Shown: positions 10,908-21,530, counted from the first letter of the stretch. The stretch: 64,000 nucleotides of DNA from Ophiura sarsii (GCA_035610835.1 CM069447.1:62007048-62071047), one strand, 5' to 3'. Notes: generated by a model not told the origin, from the sequence alone. Program-made: numbers and translations.

Positions 10908-11442
10908 TAACCTTATCATTTAAATTAATTATCAAATATTTTAAGATTTGCGCAAATGCCTCAACGGTCGTGGTTTGGAATTATCAAAAAATCTTATCAA
11001 AAATAGTTTGATTCAGTATATCTATCTTTCAGTTCCTAGAATCGTAAATCAAGTTTGCAATAAGCTTTATTTTAACCGTATTGGCTTATGATTATATAAT
11101 CAACATGGAAAATAAATAGCCCATTGTCATTAAATTTTAAAAGCACTTTTGATAAAATTCAATTCATTTTAAGATCTCAAAAGATAGAAAGGCCCGTGAG
11201 ATGTGTCCTTTTGATGTTACCTTAAGAAGTGAAAAAAGTAGTGACTTCTTTCATAAAAACTGTCACTCAAATTGTACTATTACTAATATTATGGTGTCAC
11301 CTGACTGCTTAATAATTAGGTTGTGTTAATTATTTTCTTGGTTACTTGTAAACTGAAAAAATATGACAATTTGAGTGTAAAATTCTCGTTCGCCTAACAA
11401 AATTAACACATTGCACTAAAAGAATCTAGCATTAATAATATA

Positions 11443-11749
11443 GGGGGGGGGGGGGACCGCTCCCCTCCGATATTGACGTCGTGTCGGTTGAGATTGGCAC
11501 TGTCGGTTCATTTGACCAAAGGAATCATGGAATTATGATGGTCAAAAGTACGCGCGCATGTCTTCCCAAAATGCAATATTCTTTGCTACAAGCTTGTTTA
11601 AAAGGGCCAAAATGTAGCTCAATCCTGCAAAAAATAGGCGTAAAGTCGAAAATGTTCGCACGCTGCGCGCGCATTTATGGACTGACAAAATGTTGGTCGG
11701 TTCATTTTCATTTTCCGCCCCCAATATGAATAACCTACCTACGCCACTG
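11443..11749. mobile_element. hAT-like fragment with G run and CGCCACTG end
   Basis: The right end CCTACGCCACTG (to 11749) matches the ends of the hAT elements at 4842-5261 and 19377-23694. A 13-base G run at 11443-11455 recalls their G-rich left ends, but the CAG terminus and an 8-bp target copy (TTTATATC) are not seen on the left. It is probably left-truncated. Confidence 0.5.
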
Positions 11750-12090
11750 TTTATATCTGCAAGTAAAATAATTCGTTGTATCAATCTAAATACATACCTG
11801 GATAACGAAGACTTGTAGAATTAATTTGGTACCAAACTTACAATAATATAACAGCTATATCTGTGTTCCCAAAGTACATATGAAAGTTTTCCAAACGGTA
11901 AAGCTGCACTTTTATATAAAGGCGTATAATAATGAGCATAATAAAGTGAAAGAGCGAGAGGGAAAGACGGAGTAAACAGAAAAACGGTTCTCCACGATTC
12001 TTTTAAATTTCAGATTGAAATATTCCTTAACCCTAACCCACCCGGTGGATTTTCCAACGAAATTTTTTTCAAGCGAAAAAAGCACACACA
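11750..12090. other. Unannotated stretch
   Basis: No coding or repeat signal recognised. The first tRNA-derived repeat follows. Confidence 0.4.
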
Positions 12091-12304
12091 ACAAGAGGTG
12101 CCACGCCCCGGGGTTTGAACCCACGACCTCTCGGTTGGCGGGCGGACACTCTACCAACTGCGCCACGGGGGAAGCTGTGCTGGGCGAGTGTATTCGCCCA
12201 GCTATATAGCCCGGGGCCATTATTTCAGACAAAAACCTCAGCGCCAGGTGGAACCAGGATGCTGGGAAATGGGATTTCATGGGATCTGGGGCTGTAAGGG
12301 TTAA
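12091..12304 (-). repeat. tRNA-derived repeat, copy 1
   Basis: A 214-bp unit. On the minus strand positions 12171-12100 form a tRNA-like block with a GGCGCAGTTGGTAGAG A box and a GGTTCAAACCC B box. Counting from the A14-equivalent gives anticodon GCC in a CCGCCAA loop, but anticodon and acceptor stems carry several mismatches, so it is not a working tRNA. Just outside it lies a 9-bp-stem hairpin (GCTGGGCGA/TCGCCCAGC, about 12179-12202). An identical-length copy follows at 12367-12580. Best read as a SINE. Confidence 0.8.
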
Positions 12305-12366
12305 TCAGGGTAAAATTAGAGAAAAAAAGTGAAAATTAAAAAGAAGAAAAAAAATCGTTCGTTAAA

Positions 12367-12580
12367 ACAAGAGGTGCCACGCCCCGGGGTTTGAAGATAC
12401 GACCTCTCGGTTGGCGGGCGGACACTCTACCAACTGCGCCACGGGGGAAGCTGTGCTGGGCGAGTGTATTCGCCCAGCTATATAGCCCGGGGCCATTATT
12501 TCAGACAAAAACCTCAGCGCCAGGTGGAACCAGGATGCTGGGAAATGGGATTTCATGGGATCTGGGGCTGTAAGGGTTAA
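12367..12580 (-). repeat. tRNA-derived repeat, copy 2
   Basis: 214 bp, the same as copy 1 except GAAGAT in place of GAACCC inside the B box, which weakens this copy's internal promoter. The offset is 276 bp. The 62-bp spacer between the copies is A-rich and has no counterpart on the other side. The near-identity indicates either recent tandem duplication or two recent insertions. Confidence 0.8.
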
Positions 12581-13257
12581 TATGAAGGTTATCACTGTTT
12601 TGCACAAAATGTAAAATAAAACTGTCCACTTGAATGAAATGTGAAGAACAGTCCCGCAAGTTGAACAATTGTATGCTATTGTGAGTTATGTGGTCAAACC
12701 CTTCTGTTGATTTATTTATTTCACATCACTTTATTATCATCATCATACACTACAATATCGATACACAATCAAGGAAAAATCATGTAAATCCCAGATCAGT
12801 TTTCCATTTAAGTGGACTAACGCAGGGATAATAGGGAAGATATGCTGAACACATCAGTGAAAAAAACACAAACAACAGACATGTTAAAATAGGTATAACC
12901 GTTATAAAGGGACTTGCCCTGCAGTAAAGTAAAACATTATTATTGTACGTTGAGAGTTGGATAATTGTCCCATGTGGGTTCCTTGTGAGCATGAAAAATT
13001 GAGAAAGATGATAAAATAAACAATTTGGTGACGTTGTCCTGGAATTTAAAAAAAGAGTAGGGTTATTGCACAGTATATATTTAAGTCTACCAAGATTGTG
13101 GGGGAATATACAGTAGTGGAAATACCCACATGTCTTTCCACCCGTGGGTGACGAACATGTGTGTCGCAACTCTATTAATAATATTGCTCAATAACAGTAG
13201 TATAGCTTTATTCCGTCATCATAAGAGCGATTAAAATCATGTCTTGGCCAGTTCACC
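12581..13257. other. Unannotated stretch
   Basis: AT-rich. No coding or repeat signal recognised. Confidence 0.4.
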
Positions 13258-13330
13258 CCTCGCTAGTCTAGTGTTGGCTTACATGCTTTACAATGCAGAA
13301 GTCCATGATTCGATTCCCACTAGGACCACT
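13258..13330 (+). repeat. tRNA-like sequence (degenerate)
   Basis: It has an A-box-like TAGTCTAGTG and a B-box-like GATTCGATTCC, followed by a T run (CACTTTTTTC) that could end Pol III transcription. The putative anticodon loop TTTACAA would give UAC (Val), but the stems pair poorly. Probably a tRNA pseudogene or SINE head. The sequence following the B box resembles that of the tRNA-like copy at 19771. Confidence 0.45.
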
Positions 13331-13470
13331 TTTTTCAACTAACTGATTTCTTTCTTTTTATAAAGGTTGGGTTAGAACATAGACGGAAACCCTTTGAATA
13401 AGTTCATCAGGATTGTAGATTGAAATGATAAAAATGTTTTGTCGTACAAATCTAATTATCTACTCACATG

Positions 13471-13677
13471 CTAAATAGTTTCATCTTCCTGTTCGGAAGA
13501 CTTCTTCGGTAGTGACTTGATCCACTTGTTTTTCCCGCGAAATTTTCTTGCACTCTCGTTCTCAGGAAGCTCAGGTTTTAACAGTGGATCGTAGACACTG
13601 TTGCTGTTTCTGCGGATAAAATTCCCAAGGATGAATTTATCGTGGCGTGTGAGAAAGCCTGTTGGGGAAACTACCAC
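13471..13677 (-). CDS. Unrecognised minus-strand open frame, possible exon
   Basis: It encodes a 68-residue peptide ending PKKSSEQEDETI-stop, with a hydrophilic, protein-like centre (YDPLLKPELPENES, then RKFRGKNKWIKSLPKK). A plausible splice acceptor, TTTTATCCGCAG, lies at about 13617 on the minus strand, so a terminal exon of about 13471-13616 is possible. The upstream part overlaps the Penelope-like fragment on the plus strand. I do not recognise the protein and see no AATAAA nearby. It may be chance. Confidence 0.22.
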   Translation of the reverse strand: MVVSPTGFLTRHDKFILGNFIRRNSNSVYDPLLKPELPENESARKFRGKNKWIKSLPKKSSEQEDETI

Positions 13678-13890
13678 CGGAAAAGGCGCAACACCTTAGA
13701 GCAGAAGTGGCCGGCACATTAAAATCCGCCAAGATTCCAAAATCCAACATCACAAAAGAGGAAAGAAAAGCGTTGAAACTACTCCAGAAAGAAAAGTCCT
13801 TAATGATAATGGGAGCCGACAAAGGCAGGGAGTACGGTGGTTCAGTCCAATGATGGCTATGAAGAGAAGGTAAAGACTATTCTATATGGG
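13580..13890 (+). pseudogene. Penelope-like retroelement fragment
   Basis: In three successive frames the plus strand reads DKIPKDEFIVACEKAC, then LPPEKAQHLRAEVAGTLKSA, KSNITKEERKALKLLQKEKS and MGADKGR, then TVVQSNDGYEEKVKTIL. The order LPPEEA..LR.EV.G.L..AK.PKSNLT..ERKAL..L..D.S.....ADKGR.TVV...YEEKV is that of the N-terminal reverse transcriptase region of Penelope-like elements. Frameshifts near 13660 and 13833 and the absence of downstream RT and GIY-YIG parts show a dead fragment. Confidence 0.65.
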
Positions 13891-13894
13891 CTTT

Positions 13895-14040
13895 GTCAAG
13901 ATTTAGTTCAAAAGGCACTGTGAGGTCGATGACAATCAGTTTCCGTGAATTCTCCCAGAACACGCAGAGATCGGGGATTAGATTAGTGACGGTGCAAACC
14001 GATGGAATGGTGGAGCCACTTTTTGTTAATTCTGGAGGTC
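13895..14040 (-). pseudogene. Retroelement-type LTVPFE motif fragment
   Basis: The minus strand reads TVTNLIPDLCVFWENSRKL then IVIDLTVPFELNLDKAH, stopping two residues later. The pattern PD....W.....VI.ELTVP(W/F)E....(E/K)AH occurs in uncharacterised ORFs associated with metazoan repeats, as I recall. The fragment lies beside the Penelope-like piece on the opposite strand. Function unknown. Confidence 0.35.
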
Positions 14041-14220
14041 ACAGAAAATGTGAGGGTCTTTTGGAGATGGGAAGCCGGTACGCTAAGGGGCCTCAGGAGT
14101 TGGGTTAAGTTGGGTATCAAAATACTATACAGATTTTTCTATCGATATTTAGGTACTGCGAAATAATGTTATTGCAATTGCGAAAGTAGAACGATAATCT
14201 TCCAATGATACAGATATAAG

Positions 14221-14852
14221 GGGGTGTTTTCATATTAAGGTTAGGGAATAGTTCCATTTGTACGCGATAAATTTATCGCGACTGTATCGGGGCCTGATAT
14301 GTTTTGGACCCGATGTTTTTCAAGTTGATTCGCGATAAAAATAGTCATCAGGCCCGATACGAGGCCTCTGCCATACCCTGGGGTATGTTTAGCAAATAGA
14401 GCGGGACATTGTTTAGCAAATACACGAGGATAATACAATTTACGTTAAACATCCATAATCAATAACATTATCTCTAAAAACATGAAATGCTGAATTTGTA
14501 CCTTACAACTAGAATAAATAACCCGAAGCTCTATTAACATACCGACCACTTATCTTTCGTTATATTTAAACAAGCGGTAATACGCTACTCGATAAATAAT
14601 CCTTTGCTACTCGCAACTGTACGCGATAAAAATCTCATCGGGGCCTGATAAAAAACTCATCGGGGCCCGGAACATTCTCGCAATTTTTATCGCGTACAAA
14701 TGGAACTGCTCCCTTACCCACTCACTGCACGCTGCCACACTTCAGAATACGGCAGTATTTACGTTATAAATCATGGGTTTATTCGGTAAGGATTCCGAAT
14801 TCGGAAGTATGTCAGCGTGCAGTGGGGCACGTTATGAAAACACCTGAGACCT
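14221..14852. mobile_element. Short inverted-repeat element with possible 8-bp target duplication
   Basis: GGGGTGTTTTCATA at the left (14221) is inverted as TATGAAAACACC at 14833-14844. The 8-mer GATATAAG flanks it (14213-14220 and 14853-14860), suggesting a hAT-type insertion of 632 bp, although the right inverted repeat stops about eight bases short of the target copy. It contains a nested element at 14244-14713. Confidence 0.55.
14244..14713. mobile_element. Harbinger-like MITE flanked by TTA
   Basis: A 470-bp element with inverted termini: GGGAATAGTTCCATTTGTAC at the left and GTACAAATGGAACTGCTCCC at the right, continuing as CGCGATAAA. A TTA trinucleotide lies on both sides (14241-14243, 14714-14716). 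A 3-bp TWA target and GG-starting ends fit PIF/Harbinger. Several TCGGGGCCTGAT and CGCGATAAA sub-repeats lie inside. No ORF. Confidence 0.7.
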
Positions 14853-14860
14853 GATATAAG

Positions 14861-16265
14861 GTCAAATGATACAAATACAAGTTTATCCCATGATTTCATT
14901 ACCACTTTCGGTTAGAGAATGGTGGTCTCATCGCAGCAAACCGGTCAAAAATACATAAATTTGGCTTGTTTAGTGTGATGTTGGGGTCACATGTTAAATT
15001 AAATCATCGAACTGGATATCGCAAGGAGTTCTGGTACCTTATGCTGCCCTCAACTCGATGGATAGTTACTTTTTATGCAGATAATTGGGGGTAAAAGGAG
15101 AAAATGCAATCATTGCGCAAATTGACGGGTGTGCGTTACCTTGGTTACGTACATCCGTCGTTTTAGAGCGCCGTCAATTGAAACGGAGCCCCGTTCTACC
15201 GCTGACTTGTTAGACCAATAGCCGCGTGGAACGTGTTCAGTCATAGTTCCATTTATGATGTTTGATTTGATGTGTAAAATCCTACGGTTGATAGAATAAA
15301 CCTTATATTTATAATTGGCGCCCTCCTACCGCTGATGGGGTACATCGATTTCGCGTAACAAAAGCGAAGCAAAAAATGTACGATTCCTGTAACAAAAGCG
15401 AGGCGAAGATGTAAACATGCATGACATTCTTTTGCTGCGTTTTTACGCGATATCGTTGCTTACTCCATCAACGGCATGAAGGCATGAAGGCTCCTATATT
15501 ACAAAAAAGGTCTATGCCATCAATTGGGATTTTACAGATAAAAATAAGGTCTATAGAACTTCTAGCAAATTGTCACACTTTTCAATCATTAAATGGATTC
15601 TACTCAGATTTACAGGTTTTCAGAGACACAAATCCGATAACGCTGATTTAGTTATAATATGGTCAGTGGTTTAAGTGCTTTTTGGTCAGTGGTTTAAGTG
15701 CAGACATCATCCGTAGGTTAAAGTTTTTAAAGTGCCACGTTAAGATAAAATCGGATTTAGAATGGAAAAGAAAATCAGCTGTATGGACGTCGCCATATTC
15801 GTCGAAGCTATGACAAAACAGTTACGAGATTTCCACACCTCTGTTCCATGTTTCATGTTATATTTGATATAATGTATGCATTGAATTCCTGCGTGATTAC
15901 GTGCAGCGACCTGCAGCTGATGAAGCGGTCACAGTAACGAGGAAGGATATCCCATCAGCCAGCACTCTCGACACAAACCACCGAGCGCGATTTTCAAATG
16001 ATCACAGGTTGTGGATGTGCTGTTTAAATTCGTTTATGGTCAATTTACGTTAAATATTAAAAACTTCAATTAATATTTTGCTCATGCCTCACATCATCAT
16101 CATTCTGTGAAATGTCTCACTATTAGTTGCATCAGGTATTGAGCGTTGTCGGCAAAGGTCAGCAATTTTTTGCTTATACCTTACCATGTTGAAGTACTTT
16201 GGTAGCAATTTAGAATACTAGTCCTGCCTATAGGTTCACCAATACAAGCAAATTGTTCAATTTGG
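14861..16265. other. Mostly unannotated stretch
   Basis: Only small features: a tandem GGTCAGTGGTTTAAGTGC pair at 15661-15702, and a repeated GAAGGCAT near 15476-15488. No coding signal. Confidence 0.4.
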
Positions 16266-16655
16266 GTGAAAATTGGCAAGAATGTAGCTTTTTATATGCT
16301 GAACCCATCTGGATATGGGGCCAAAATTATATCCTTCCTGAAATTCCAAAATGGCCGACAAATTCAAAATGGCTGCCATCGTCAAAGAGCTTTCACTAAT
16401 TTTCGCATCTACATCCTTAGAAATACATGCATGGAAATAGGCACAGATGTTGCTTTTTATGTTCTGAACAAACCCGGACATGTAGCTTTAAATATTTCTT
16501 ACACAAATTCCAAGATGGCCGACGAATTCAAAATGGCCACCGTCGTCAAAGAGATTTCACGCATTTTCACATTAACAACCTACAAAAACATGGAAACAGG
16601 CACAAATGTTTCTTTTCATGTTCTGAATGAACCTGGATATGGGGCCATAACGTGA
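16266..16655 (+). repeat. About 160-bp tandem repeat, 2.3 units, frame-preserving
   Basis: Units begin near 16275, 16440 and 16599, each with GGCA.GAATGT then TTTTTATGTTCTGAAC, a GGATATGGGGCC-type block, AAATTCCAAAATGGCCGAC and ATGGC(C/T)(G/A)CC.TCGTCAAAGAG. Unit lengths are about 165 and 159, both multiples of three, so one 129-codon frame stays open and encodes a repeated FYVLN.PG..A pattern. I see no known domain and regard it as a non-coding repeat. Confidence 0.7.
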
Positions 16656-17194
16656 ATTGTTCGCTAATCTTTTACTCGTTGCCATGGCACCGGCCCATTT
16701 AACACTTGGGTTTAGGGTACATTTCAGGTAACAATACTGGAAATTTATCGCATACTCGTTATCTTGTCGTAGCAATATACGAGATAGTTTTTCAAAACCA
16801 ACTATTATATGATAAAGACCCATCCTTATACTTTCAAGAAAAGCTGTAAAAGACCTGTCCAATAATAATAATGTTTTGTGTATCTTTTGACCCGGTAAAA
16901 CTGCTAGGTTAGACATATCAAAAAAACCTCGATATTGTAGCACATCTCTGCATCTCATAAAGAACTATTTGTTGGACATTTAAGGTATTCTCCAAAATAG
17001 ACCTTGTCCTCTTGATGTAGAAATAGTTATTTTGGGCAGCACTGTCTCACTCTGAAATTCTGAAATGCGTCGCTTCATCTCCAGTGTAGGACTACATGTA
17101 GGAGAAAACTGCTAGCTTACCAGCTCTATCTGTCACGTTTTTTTTAGCATGTTTTCACAAACGCTGTGGCATATCACATGATGATATAAGGTCA
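16656..17194. other. Unannotated stretch
   Basis: No coding or repeat signal recognised. Confidence 0.4.
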
Positions 17195-17265
17195 AGCCTG
17201 CTAAAGATAGATGGATCAATCAATACCTAAGACACGCGCTTGTCAAATAACCGTAACTAAATATA
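17195..17265 (+). repeat. Interspersed repeat, copy 2
   Basis: Same orientation as 10650-10720: ATGGATCAATCAATA, then CGCGCTTGTCAAATAAC and GTAACTAAA. It marks a dispersed family. Confidence 0.7.
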
Positions 17266-17413
17266 TGTTACTAAAACTAAATTGAGTATGGATTATTTTT
17301 AAAGGCTGTGACTAACCACTATGCACCGCAGTGAAACAGATGGAGCCGTAGATCATAGATGGAGGAGATATATATAGTCTCACTATTTTCACGCTTCGAT
17401 CAGTGTATGTCTA

Positions 17414-17735
17414 CAGGGTGTCCCAGAATGATCTATAACGGGTTTAAATAATTTAAACATTGCAATAATAATGCGAATAACATTTCAGAAATAATTTAAT
17501 ATTTAAAAGAGTTAGTGACTTTATAGATTTTCATAATGGATCATTTCGACCAAAACTTACCATCGGTACTAAAAAGTCTGTATTTTCCATCGGAAATGTC
17601 CGATTTTCAAAATCTAAAATTCCTAAGGAAGCTGTGCGTTTGCGCAAGATATGAAAACGGTTTGGACAATATCAATACAGTTCATACCGAGAATAAATCG
17701 TATTACCTCGGTATAGATAATTATGGGACACCCTG
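17414..17735. mobile_element. TA-flanked CAGGGTG MITE (322 bp)
   Basis: The left end CAGGGTGTCCCAGAATGATC is inverted at 17714-17735 as ATTATGGGACACCCTG, with TA on both sides (17412-17413, 17736-17737). TA target and inverted ends fit the Tc1/mariner superfamily. The internal open frame at 17536-17829 crosses the element's end and is not a gene. Confidence 0.85.
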
Positions 17736-17737
17736 TA

Positions 17738-18235
17738 TTTGCGATCAAAAATTAAGTCGTATAACTATGCCGCAATGGCCGCATATGGGTCTGATATCTG
17801 TCAATGCAACAATAAAGAACTACTCGTAAATAATTAACACGAAAGCATAACGTGAATGATTTAACAAGCTTCCAACAGATATGAATCTAGGGTCTATTTC
17901 AAATAATATATGTATACTATTATAGATCAGGTCGATTGTTTCACAGATTATGGAAAAAATGGAGGTGTGACGTGACTGATGACGTACATTAGTCTGTGTA
18001 AGATGATTATAATGATACATTATTCACGTATATAAAGTATACGGGGATGTACCGCTGTTAATACATTGTAAATCACGAAATCATGTTTCGTGATAATCAC
18101 GAGAAAATAAAACCCAAATCGCAAACAAAAATCCCCGTACATATGGGTCCCAAATCGAAAATCGCGTATAAAAACTCCGTTCAAATCAGCCGTTCTGTGT
18201 GGTAGCCCCCAAGGCCTCAACCCCGCCCGCGATGT
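17738..18235. other. Unannotated stretch
   Basis: AT-rich. A small ATCACGAAATCATGTTTCGTGAT near-palindrome lies around 18071-18093. Nothing else recognised. Confidence 0.4.
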
Positions 18236-18350
18236 TCGTTACCGTAAACAACATTTGATACCTAACGGAGTAAAGCGCATAGCACATGTTGTAGAGCAAT
18301 ACATGTATACAGTAAGTGTGTAAGGTTAGTAAATTCGCCCCGCCCTCCTA
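18236..18350 (+). repeat. Dispersed repeat, copy 1
   Basis: The segment from ACCGTAAACAACATTTGATA to AAATTCGCCCC is found inverted, with some substitutions, at 60838-60945. Family unknown. Confidence 0.75.
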
Positions 18351-19008
18351 AATATGGGTCTGTGTTTCAAACTGCCAGCGGCACATTATCGGAATGCCAC
18401 CTATTTCTTCACCTAAGATTCAAAATATCTAAATACAAACATGATGAAAAGAACTATGGAATGAAACCGTAACTGTGATAATAAAGTAGAATCTTACAAA
18501 AGAAAACGATTATATTTTATTATCGCAGAGTAATATAAGTCCGGTAGAACACCTTTAAAAAAACCCAGCTATTTGCGCATAGCGTATTTCAGATTCGGGG
18601 AAATCTCTTATCCACCTATTAATCAAAGTTGTTATGACGTTTTGCGTAATATGGACCAATCAGGCTACAGTTCATATCGCCGTCGCTAGCTGTTTATTAT
18701 TATTGGCCAATCACAGCGACGATTTGGGTGTGTGACTTACGATAATGCAATTTATGAATGAGATTTAAAATAAGTTCATCATAAAACTCCGTGATATATC
18801 GCACGTAATACGTGTAAAACGTCATTGTTGAAAATCAAGATTCAATATTATTTGTTGCGATATTTTCTACGAAATAAAGAAAATATAAACAGAAGGAACT
18901 GACTTTTGTTGTTAACTTCGAGTTTTGATTCGAATTAAGTGTAATTTAACTGGTTGAGAAATCACCGCTCGGCTACTCGACTCATGATAGTGACACATGT
19001 ACATATCT
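18351..19008. other. Unannotated stretch
   Basis: AT-rich. No coding or repeat signal recognised. Confidence 0.4.
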
Positions 19009-19105
19009 CTTGTCAACGCTCTGGCAATGCCCTTGACAACGCTCTGGCAACGCCCTTGACAACACTCTGGTAACGCCCTTGACAACGCTCTGGTAACGCT
19101 CTGGC
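19009..19105 (+). repeat. 23-bp minisatellite, about four units
   Basis: The unit CTTGACAACGCTCTGGCAACGCC repeats with a 23-bp period (for example at 19031 and 19054). The minus-strand open frames across it are a by-product of the repeat. Confidence 0.85.
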
Positions 19106-19159
19106 CACGTTCTGAGTAAGAACCAAATTGGGGCAATATCGAAACTTTTAAGTACACCT

Positions 19160-19376
19160 AATACTAAGATTTGCTGTAAATATTTGTTGACGACCACGAG
19201 CTACGTCAATGGTACATGTTTAACCCAAAGCACGTGGCATCCTAACACACGTACGTAGACATACGCCCTAGAAAACTCACGCTTATATTGGAATTTAAGT
19301 GACACGTATAACCTAGTACTAAGAGTTCTGTTGAAAATAGATTGTGAAAACCACGAGCTACGTCAATAATTGTACC
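19160..19376 (+). repeat. Diverged tandem duplication at the hAT insertion site
   Basis: CCACGAGCTACGTCAAT occurs at about 19193 and again at 19351. In the first copy it is followed by a stretch with AAGCACGTGGCAT and ACACACGT. In the second copy the matching continuation (GAAGCACGTGTCAT, ACACACGT) is found only at 23750-23780, beyond the hAT element, so the hAT split the second copy. Confidence 0.75.
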
Positions 19377-19385
19377 CAGGCGCTA

Positions 19386-19427
<42 letters not shown>
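19386..19427 (+). repeat. 42-base G homopolymer
   Basis: An uninterrupted run of G next to the hAT left end. The true length may be uncertain because such runs are hard to sequence. Confidence 0.9.
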
Positions 19428-19428
<1 letters not shown>

Positions 19429-19770
19429 ACCGCGCCATTTTGTCCCGAAGCAATGGCTATGACGTCATATTTTTGTCGATTTTCAGAACTCTTGTATTGG
19501 ATTTACGTGCAAAAAATATGCCCTTGGCATCATACTTTCCCGGGTGTGCAGTTCATTTTAAATTTCAGATGTTCTAAAATGGATGGTTTTCTAAACAATT
19601 CGAGAAAGAAAATCGAACTGCACACCTCAGGATTGCAAAAAAAGCATAAAACAAGTCAACTTTTTTGTGCCTTTGAACAGAGTGGCGGCCGGGATTGTAG
19701 AATTTAACACAGTGCATTAACCCATGACCCATGATATAAATAAATTATTTGCGTTAATTTCTTTCAATTA

Positions 19771-19843
19771 GCACGGTTAGTCTAGTGGAAAGATAGTCGC
19801 TTGAAGAGCGAGAGGTTGTGGGTTCGAGTCCCATTAGGAGCAC
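19771..19843 (+). repeat. tRNA-Phe(GAA)-like pseudogene or SINE head
   Basis: 73 nt. The D arm (GTCT/AGAT), anticodon arm (TCGC/GCGA with loop TTGAAGA, anticodon GAA) and T arm (GTGGG, TTCGAGT, CCCAT) fold well. The acceptor stem (GCACGGT against TAGGAGC) has only three pairs. A Pol III-like T run follows (CACTTTTTG). It could be transcribed but not aminoacylated normally, so a tRNA-derived repeat is more likely than a real tRNA. Confidence 0.6.
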
Positions 19844-20127
19844 TTTTTGTTTTATATGCTGGATTTGCTTAGCATCATCTGTATGCTTGCCCACGCGGAC
19901 ACCACACTGCTGGCGTTTACCGTATCAGGGTTACGCCATTTTTTTCTCGAAAATGTCAAAAAAAATTACCGTTCTTTTAAAAATAAGAATTATAATCAAA
20001 TTACAAACACATTTTGTGCGAGAGCAACACACACATTTGGCAAAAATGGCACAATAAAAATCCGTTCGTTATAAATAAATGGACATAGTTAAATAATAAA
20101 ACTATCACAATTACAGTCGTAAATCTC

Positions 20128-20190
20128 TGTGGCGTGCGTAGGTTGGCCATGTCGTAGCAATCGGAAATCACGGGTTCGAATTTTCCCATT
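20128..20190 (+). repeat. tRNA-like fragment
   Basis: It has an A-box-like GGCGTGCGTAGGTTGG and a B-box-like GGGTTCGAATTTT, spaced as in a tRNA, then a T-rich stretch. The stems do not pair well. Probably a tRNA-derived repeat remnant. Confidence 0.35.
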
Positions 20191-20854
20191 ATTTTTCTAT
20201 TTTTTAAACTTGATGGTATATTAATGTAACATCATTGTTATGTCAATTTTTATCAATTATAAATGCCGCCCATGCGTTTATAGTTTTCTTTTTATTTATT
20301 TATCTATCATAAATGTATCCTTGATTTATTTAACTTTGTCTAAACAATTAAAATGCGTAAACAATTATATTATTGCTCGATATAGAGTGATTTAACTTGA
20401 GTTCAGTTTGATAATATGATAGCAAAACTTGTTGTAAAACCATTTTACCAGTGTGTCCAACAATTTCACACTTTGGTAATACATTTAGAGATGTCACTTT
20501 TAGCTTGTTATAGCTAGGCTCAATATAAGCAAGTTTGCGACCTCTATAATTTTAGGCTGGTAACACAATCCCACAGTGCATTTCGTTAAAACAGTGTACA
20601 TTATTTTTCCACGATACGTATCACGTGATAACCACGATCGATTTCGCAAAATATTGCAAAATGGCGCGGTACCCCAGCCCCCCCCCCCCCCTACCCAGGC
20701 GCGTAGCCAGCTTTCCTGGTCAGCGGTGGCAAACATTTTCGTCCCGGTTTTGATAACTCTTTGGGAACAAAATTCGGGTAGCGATATGATACTGGTGCAA
20801 AAGTTACCACTGTTTTTTTATGGATAAATAATCTTCATTAGTGGCGGCACCAGG

Positions 20855-20888
<34 letters not shown>

Positions 20889-21530
20889 TTTTGGGGGGGG
20901 GGACAAAAGAACAAAATAAGGGGCTAGACACATGCGAATCGCGCAAAATATTTGGCTCTCTATGTCGAAACTGCTTAAAATGAGCTTTTATCTATTTTCC
21001 AACCAATTTTAAGCTATATCAACATAATCAAAATTACATCCAAATTATAATTATTTTGACATGACAAGTCAACATTTTTGATTGTATTGGTAGCCTTGAT
21101 CTGACTGGGGGAAAAGTGGGTTGGGGGGGGGGGGGGGGGGGGTAATCATGAGGACCAAATTGACTTATGACTTTCTATTATGAATAAAACACTATTAGTG
21201 TGTACAAGCATTTCAAGTATGCAGCGGTCAGAATGCTTTTAGGGACCTTATTTTGTTTGTGAACATTTTCTTCTGCTGCTTGGACGATCGTTTCTTCATC
21301 TGATTTGGTCCTCTTCGCTTGCGTGTCATGCTTCAAAGTTTTTAGCTCAGCTGGCACTTAATTACCTCACGGAACACAGCGTAAACATGGTAAACAGTAC
21401 AGACTTGGTTCGCTAATGTTCTTTCGTCCGTTGTAACGGTTAAAACGCAGTGTCTGGTAAAGTGAATTTGGTCATTCACGCCGGTCTCAGTTGCCCGAAG
21501 AATTCATCGCTGTTTTTTAGTTAACTTTAA

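Noticed and set aside
12100..12171. Functional tRNA-Gly gene on the minus strand
   Set aside because: Mismatches in the acceptor and anticodon stems, and duplication as part of a 214-bp unit, point to a SINE.
17536..17829. 97-codon frame starting MDHFDQNLP
   Set aside because: It lies inside and across the end of a 322-bp MITE. No domain recognised.
19771..19843. Functional tRNA-Phe gene
   Set aside because: D, anticodon and T arms fold, but the acceptor stem has only three pairs, so it is called a tRNA-derived pseudogene.
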